DNA of 7,287 nt, taken from positions 1 through 7,287 of the forward strand of contig JAUZPX010000090.1 in NCBI GenBank assembly GCA_030705695.1, in the 5' to 3' direction. Each line of letters begins with the position of its first letter. Position 1 is the stretch's first letter. The stretch comes from Bacillota bacterium. GTDB lineage: Bacteria; Bacillota; Clostridia; Oscillospirales; Acutalibacteraceae. A program made the position numbers and the translations under genes. Below are positions 4,762-7,287 of the stretch, in pieces. A model generated the notes under the pieces. It saw nothing but the letters and a program-made list of their open reading frames with translations. It had not been told where the DNA came from and ran no database searches.

Positions 4762-5211
4762 TTATCCTTTTATGTCCACCGCGAACGTCAACAACTTGCG
4801 GTCACCCTTTGTGATTTGCAGAACCTTCAACGGCAGCGGTTCAGTCCATGTAGGCAGCCCATAAACCTGCATAAGCTTTTTAACCGCTGAGAAAACGCCC
4901 ATTGATACGGCTTGATGCCCTTTACCTTTATCGTCAATAATAACGACACGGGGGCAAGTAGATTGTTCACCCGTATCACGGTTAGTGCATGTTACGATTT
5001 CAGCAAAAACGTCTTTTGCTTTAATAACCGTATTAATTTCATCACCAATTCGAAAGTCCGGGTTATTCATAGCAGTATACAGTTTAGCCTTATCCGCAAT
5101 TGATTTTGCTTCAAATGAACAAAATGCCGTGGTCCTCTTTTGCGTTAAATCTGCAATCAATTTTTCATCTTGGTCTACTACTACCAAACTAGTGTTTTCA
5201 TTTTCAATCAT
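4762..5211 (-). CDS. Single-stranded DNA-binding protein, probable phi29 p5 counterpart
   Basis: I choose ATG 5211 (149 aa) because GGAGG at 5220-5224 is 8 nt upstream. A longer frame opens at a TTG at 5340, but it lacks a ribosome site and would cross a structured leader. The product is beta-rich with charged turns. Its C-terminal third, an amphipathic helix (FSAVKKLMQVYGL, about 115-127) followed by two strands (PLKVLQITKGDRKLLTFAVDI), resembles the layout at the end of phi29 p5. It also lies between the p6-like and p4-like genes, where p5 lies in phi29. Such proteins coat displaced single strands during protein-primed replication. The identification is mostly positional with a weak sequence pattern. 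No disulfide or signal features suggest an exported protein. Confidence 0.65.
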   Translation of the reverse strand: MIENENTSLVVVDQDEKLIADLTQKRTTAFCSFEAKSIADKAKLYTAMNNPDFRIGDEINTVIKAKDVFAEIVTCTNRDTGEQSTCPRVVIIDDKGKGHQAVSMGVFSAVKKLMQVYGLPTWTEPLPLKVLQITKGDRKLLTFAVDIKG

Positions 5212-5248
5212 TTCAATAACCTCCAAAATAAATTTGTTAAAATCAAAC

Positions 5249-5337
5249 TTCCCGGTCCATACGCTTGTCACGCTTTCACACTTGTTAGTGTACCGCCTGC
5301 GATAGCTTAAACGCCGCTTATGTATGCAGGCCGGGAA
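5249..5337 (-). promoter_or_regulatory. Structured mRNA leader upstream of the ssDNA-binding protein gene
   Basis: The 176 nt between the p6-like and ssDNA-binding genes can fold into a branched structure in the minus-strand mRNA. UUCCCGG (5337-5331) closes with CCGGGAA (5255-5249). Inside is a long hairpin, CCUGC/GCAGG (5330-5326 with 5300-5296) extended by AUA/UAU and UAAGC/GUUUA, and a short hairpin ACACU/AGUGU (5291-5287 with 5282-5278). It ends 25 nt before the GGAGG of the gene. The region is richer in G+C than its surroundings. No separate promoter is convincing, so it is probably a cis-acting leader, perhaps for autoregulation as known for T4 gp32. The function is inference. Confidence 0.45.
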
Positions 5338-5387
5338 CAATATTAAATTGTCTGAAGCCTTATTTTTAATCCGGGTAGAAAAGCGAG

Positions 5388-5678
5388 TTATTTTGTGGGT
5401 GTTTCGGGAACGCCTGCGGGTTCAATTTTCTTTGCATATTTGAAAAAGTCTGTAACACTGATTTCGTATACATCCTCAGAAGTCGTTACAGATTTTACGA
5501 CATACGAACCCACTTTTCCATGAACCTTTTCAACTTCTTTCAAAGCGTTTTCCTGCTTAACCGTTACGCCGGGGACGATAATTGCAGGCAAATCCTCAGA
5601 AATGAGTTTTCCATCTTTGAATGAAGCCTTGCATGCAATTATTGTAGTGGTGGGAATTGTGCGGGTGATAGATTTCAT
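5388..5678 (-). CDS. gp6: Histone-like dsDNA-binding protein, phi29 p6-like
   Basis: In phi29, p6 coats the genome, activates initiation at the ends and helps control early transcription. This 96-aa product matches the recalled p6 pattern: an N-terminal strand with ITRTIPTTTI (p6 REITKTTVNV), DGKLISEDLP (p6 DGEVQVEQLP), a central helix of about 40-54, then VVKSVTTSEDVYEISVTDFFKYA (62-84) like VVSVEPNTEVYELPVEKFLEVA in p6. The Pro/Thr-rich end is poorly conserved. The ATG at 5678 has GGAGGT 7 nt upstream (5686-5691). It is the first gene of the leftward early operon, with a promoter at 5742-5770. Identification combines recalled sequence similarity with synteny. Confidence 0.8.
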   Translation of the reverse strand: MKSITRTIPTTTIIACKASFKDGKLISEDLPAIIVPGVTVKQENALKEVEKVHGKVGSYVVKSVTTSEDVYEISVTDFFKYAKKIEPAGVPETPTK

Positions 5679-5703
5679 TGTTTTTACCTCCGTTAATTTA
5701 TGA

Positions 5704-5736
5704 TTTTCGACAACTTTTCGCTGTCTTTTTTCGACA
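5704..5736. repeat. Iterated TTTTCG motifs in the early leader
   Basis: On the plus strand TTTTCG occurs at 5704-5709, 5715-5720 and 5728-5733. The outer two extend to TTTTCGACA (5704-5712 and 5728-5736), 24 bp apart. The block follows the early -10 directly and so lies in the 5' leader of the p6-like gene. The last copy also pairs with TGTC (5722-5725) as a small stem. It may be a protein-binding array; phi29 p4 uses AACTTTTT-type half-sites, and AACTTTT occurs here at 5712-5718. Confidence 0.4.
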
Positions 5737-5741
5737 TTTTT

Positions 5742-5770
5742 ATTATCTCACATTTTGGAATAATATGCAA
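5742..5770 (-). promoter_or_regulatory. Early promoter for the leftward replication operon
   Basis: Reading the minus strand, TTGCAT (5765-5770) and GATAAT (5742-5747) are 17 bp apart, and TGA just before the -10 makes it an extended -10. An A/T-rich block including TATTTTGAAA (plus strand, 5774-5783) begins 3 bp upstream of the -35 and may act as an UP element or regulator site. Predicted +1 is near 5735, giving a leader of about 57 nt before the p6-like ATG. The host sigma-A-type holoenzyme should read it. Confidence 0.7.
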
Positions 5771-5797
5771 TACTATTTTGAAAAATTATACACTTTT

Positions 5798-5828
5798 TTG
5801 TCAAAATAATCCGGTAACATGATATAAT
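5798..5828 (+). promoter_or_regulatory. Late promoter for holin, endolysin, scaffold and capsid
   Basis: An extended -10, TGATATAAT (5820-5828), stands 19 bp from a poor -35, TTGTCA (5798-5803). A good -10 with a badly placed -35 is typical of promoters that need an activator, as phi29 A3 needs p4, and a p4-like gene is present. The predicted start near 5835 gives a very short leader of about 19 nt that begins on the ribosome site at 5836-5844. An inverted pair TATTTTG/CAAAATA (5774-5780 and 5802-5808) straddles the upstream part. Confidence 0.6.
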
Positions 5829-5853
5829 TAATAAAAAGGAAGTGTTTTTAATT

Positions 5854-6279
5854 ATGTCAACCAAAGTCATAATTTCCACTATTTCGGGAGCGCTCACAGC
5901 GCTTGTAACGGCAGCTTACGGCGGTTGGTCCGCAGGATTAACCACGCTTTTTTGCTTCATTATAGTGGATTTCGTTTTCGGCCTGCTTCTTGGTATTCTG
6001 AATAAATCGTCGAAAACTGCCACGGGTGGATTAAGTAGCAGTATTGCTTTCCGTGGCATATGTAAAAAGATTGTCATATTACTGCTGGTTTTCTGCATGT
6101 ATCGTATTGACTTAACAATTGGTACGGCATACTTCAAAGATGCAACTATTATTGCTTTCATTATTAGCGAATTCATCAGTATTATTGAAAATGCCGGATT
6201 AATAGGAGTACCTATGCCAGCTATAGTCACAAAGGCGCTTGACGTGCTTAATTCAAAGATGGAGGACCTTATAAAATGA
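5854..6279 (+). CDS. Holin, phage holin family 4 type
   Basis: The holin forms lesions in the cytoplasmic membrane that release the endolysin. I use ATG 5854 (141 aa): AAGGAAGTG at 5836-5844 is a near-perfect anti-16S match spaced 9 nt, whereas an upstream GTG at 5842 lies inside that site. Hydrophobic segments run at about 5-22, 27-49, 71-90 and 97-117. Family marks include IVDFVFGLLLGIL (37-49) with Asp39, SSSIAFRGICKK (61-72), and an EFISIIENAGLIGVPMP block (106-122) typical of the toxin-secretion/phage-lysis holins (PF05105). It overlaps the endolysin by 4 nt (ATGA). It is the first gene of the late operon, whereas in phi29 the holin is late and distal. Confidence 0.92.
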   Translation: MSTKVIISTISGALTALVTAAYGGWSAGLTTLFCFIIVDFVFGLLLGILNKSSKTATGGLSSSIAFRGICKKIVILLLVFCMYRIDLTIGTAYFKDATIIAFIISEFISIIENAGLIGVPMPAIVTKALDVLNSKMEDLIK

Positions 6280-6920
6280 AATTTGGGATTGACGTTTCAA
6301 AGTGGCAAGGCAATTTCAATATGCAGCGGGCTAAATCTGAGGGTGTGGAATTCGCCATTATTCGTGCTGCCTGCCATACTGTGAAAGATAGTGAATTCGA
6401 GGACAATTTTGTAAAGGCAGAAAAAGCGGGAATACATACAGGGGCTTACATTTACGCCATGGACGAAACGCCCGAAAGTGCTATTGCTACAGCAAAATGG
6501 TTGCATGAACATTGCCTTAAAGGTAAAAAATTCGACTTTCCTATTTATTATGATGTTGAGGACAATAAAATAATTGGAACAGGGAAGAAGAACATAATTG
6601 CAACTGTTAAGGCATTCTGTTCAACGCTTGAAAAGCTAGGGTATTTTGTCGGGGTTTATGCCAGTTTGTCGCAGTTCAAAACTAACTTGGATAGTCCCGA
6701 CATTAAAAAATACACGGCTTGGGTGGCGGCTTGGCAGCAGAATAATCCTGTTAATCTTGATGGTTTTTCAATCGGTCTATGGCAGTTTGGCGGCGAAATA
6801 AACCCGCTACGGTCAACCAAGATTGCGGGCGTAACCTGTGACCAAGACTACGCGTTTATTGATTTTCCGTCATTAATCAAACTGACAGGACGTAATGGTT
6901 ATAAGGGGGTGAAAAAATGA
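6276..6920 (+). CDS. Endolysin, GH25 muramidase
   Basis: The enzyme cleaves the N-acetylmuramic acid to N-acetylglucosamine bond of peptidoglycan to free progeny. GH25 marks are complete: GIDVSKWQG near 4-12 (Asp6), IIRAA near 28-32, the catalytic pair in YYDVED (Asp93, Glu95), WVAAW near 149-153, LWQF near 168-171 and the terminal DQDYAF near 189-194. At 214 aa it is just the catalytic barrel; only about 20 residues follow, ending in basic KGVKK, so no cell-wall-binding repeat is present. No signal peptide is seen, so export depends on the holin. ATG 6276 overlaps the holin stop, and GGAGG at 6261-6265 lies 10 nt upstream. Confidence 0.96.
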   Translation: MKFGIDVSKWQGNFNMQRAKSEGVEFAIIRAACHTVKDSEFEDNFVKAEKAGIHTGAYIYAMDETPESAIATAKWLHEHCLKGKKFDFPIYYDVEDNKIIGTGKKNIIATVKAFCSTLEKLGYFVGVYASLSQFKTNLDSPDIKKYTAWVAAWQQNNPVNLDGFSIGLWQFGGEINPLRSTKIAGVTCDQDYAFIDFPSLIKLTGRNGYKGVKK

Positions 6921-7222
6921 AGCCGGAAGAACATACCCAAATAATTCACGATATAGGCGCGAATATTTCTGACCAAGCGAAAGTAACACAATTACTCGCG
7001 CAGTTATCGGAGGATTATACGACGGTATTAACGGAGAATAAAACCAATAAAGAAACCGCTGAAAAACTTACAAAAGACAACGAAACTTTGAGGGAAGCCA
7101 ACATGCAGTTGTTTCTTAAAGTTGGTGTAAAGCCCGACAAAGACAAAGAAGATAAAGAGGATAAACCTCCGGAAAAACGGAGTTTTAATAATCTATTTAG
7201 TGGAAAAGGGGGATTGAAGTAA
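6917..7222 (+). CDS. gp7: Capsid scaffold protein, phi29 gp7-like
   Basis: Scaffold proteins guide prohead assembly and leave before or during DNA packaging. This 101-aa product matches phi29 gp7 (98 aa). It opens with KPEEHTQIIHDI, where gp7 reads KPEEHEDILNKL. A central helix has heptad-like Leu/Val spacing (about 20-65) with SEDYTTVLTEN and EKLTKDNETLREANMQLFLKVG, matching the gp7 block ending LIVSNSKLFRQIG. The C-terminus is a very charged Lys/Asp/Glu run (73-86), then basic FNNLFSGKGG. The start ATG overlaps the endolysin stop (ATGA) and has AGGGGGTG 5 nt upstream. The capsid gene follows by 1 nt. The placement directly after the endolysin is unlike phi29, where scaffold opens the late operon. 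Confidence 0.9.
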   Translation: MKPEEHTQIIHDIGANISDQAKVTQLLAQLSEDYTTVLTENKTNKETAEKLTKDNETLREANMQLFLKVGVKPDKDKEDKEDKPPEKRSFNNLFSGKGGLK

Positions 7223-7223
7223 T

Positions 7224-7287
7224 ATGGCAGATATGATTACATTAATGAATACGATACTTGACAACGGTTCGGAAGAATACCGTAATA
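7224..7287 (+). CDS. Partial major capsid protein (gp8 slot), N-terminus only
   Basis: Only 21 codons are present before the right edge (MADMITLMNTILDNGSEEYRN). The ATG is preceded by AAAGGGGGAT (7205-7214), about 10 nt upstream, and follows the scaffold stop by one base. In phi29 the scaffold gene 7 is directly followed by major capsid gene 8. A short helix with ILDNGSEEYRN looks like the start of phage capsid proteins, where a similar segment precedes a Val-Pro-containing region. Too little is visible for a sequence-based call, so the assignment is by synteny. Confidence 0.6.
   Translation, partial: MADMITLMNTILDNGSEEYRN

Noticed and set aside
5212..5340. N-terminal extension of the ssDNA-binding protein starting from TTG 5340.
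   Set aside because: It has no ribosome site, the Cys/Arg-rich residues are unlike the rest of the protein, and the internal ATG at 5211 has GGAGG at 8 nt. The bases look like an RNA leader.
5842..5853. Holin start at GTG 5842.
   Set aside because: The GTG lies inside the near-perfect Shine-Dalgarno (5836-5844), which is correctly spaced for ATG 5854.
5916..6230. A 104-codon minus-strand frame opposite the holin.
   Set aside because: The holin on the plus strand has strong family features and a ribosome site; the antisense frame has neither.
1..7287. CRISPR array, tRNA gene, insertion sequence or genome-end inverted terminal repeat.
   Set aside because: No regularly spaced repeats, cloverleaf, transposase or terminal repeat were seen. 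The window appears to be internal to the phage genome.

Overview
The window is part of the genome of a small tailed phage with protein-primed DNA replication, of the phi29 type. The evidence is a family-B DNA polymerase with the terminal-protein insertions, a matching terminal protein, a gp16-type packaging ATPase and a gp7-type scaffold. The base composition is A/T-rich, AGGAGG-like ribosome sites precede most genes, and the lysin is a GH25 muramidase. Together these suggest a low-GC Gram-positive (Bacillota) host. No closer placement is possible from the sequence. All homology statements rest on remembered phi29 family sequences, not on a search.

Layout. A divergent control region (about 5679-5853) separates two transcription units. 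Leftward on the minus strand is an early operon that repeats the phi29 order 6-5-4-3-2: a p6-like dsDNA-binding protein (5388-5678), a likely p5-type ssDNA-binding protein (4762-5211), a p4-like transcription regulator (4381-4710), terminal protein (3692-4441) and DNA polymerase (1987-3708). Beyond the polymerase is a non-coding stretch (1749-1986). It is followed by a leftward packaging/accessory operon: 56-aa, 50-aa and ribbon-helix-helix small proteins, the packaging ATPase (218-1213), a 55-aa protein, and the start of a gene cut by the left edge. Rightward on the plus strand is the late operon: holin, GH25 endolysin, scaffold, and the start of what is probably the major capsid gene, cut by the right edge.

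Main discovery. The stretch between polymerase and ATPase can encode a minus-strand RNA of about 104 nt (1974 to 1871). It folds as a long closing helix carrying a longer 5' hairpin and a shorter 3' hairpin, which is the architecture and order of the phi29 packaging RNA (pRNA). A promoter embedded in the last codons and stop of the polymerase gene places +1 on the first base of the closing helix. The partner ATPase is encoded just downstream. I propose a divergent, probably unannotated pRNA.

Other RNA-level signals. A perfect 10-bp hairpin separates the only Shine-Dalgarno of the p4-like gene from its ATG and would bring them to about 10 nt apart when folded. A branched leader structure precedes the ssDNA-binding protein gene. 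A perfect 12-bp inverted repeat lies inside the ribbon-helix-helix gene. A palindrome and an A/T inverted repeat mark the promoter of the packaging operon.

How it works together. Early genes make the replication machinery and the p4-like switch, which in phi29 represses early and activates late transcription at a divergent region like this one. Late genes give lysis and head assembly. The ATPase and candidate pRNA form the packaging motor. Two departures from phi29 are clear: lysis genes come before scaffold and capsid, and the ATPase has moved next to the pRNA locus.
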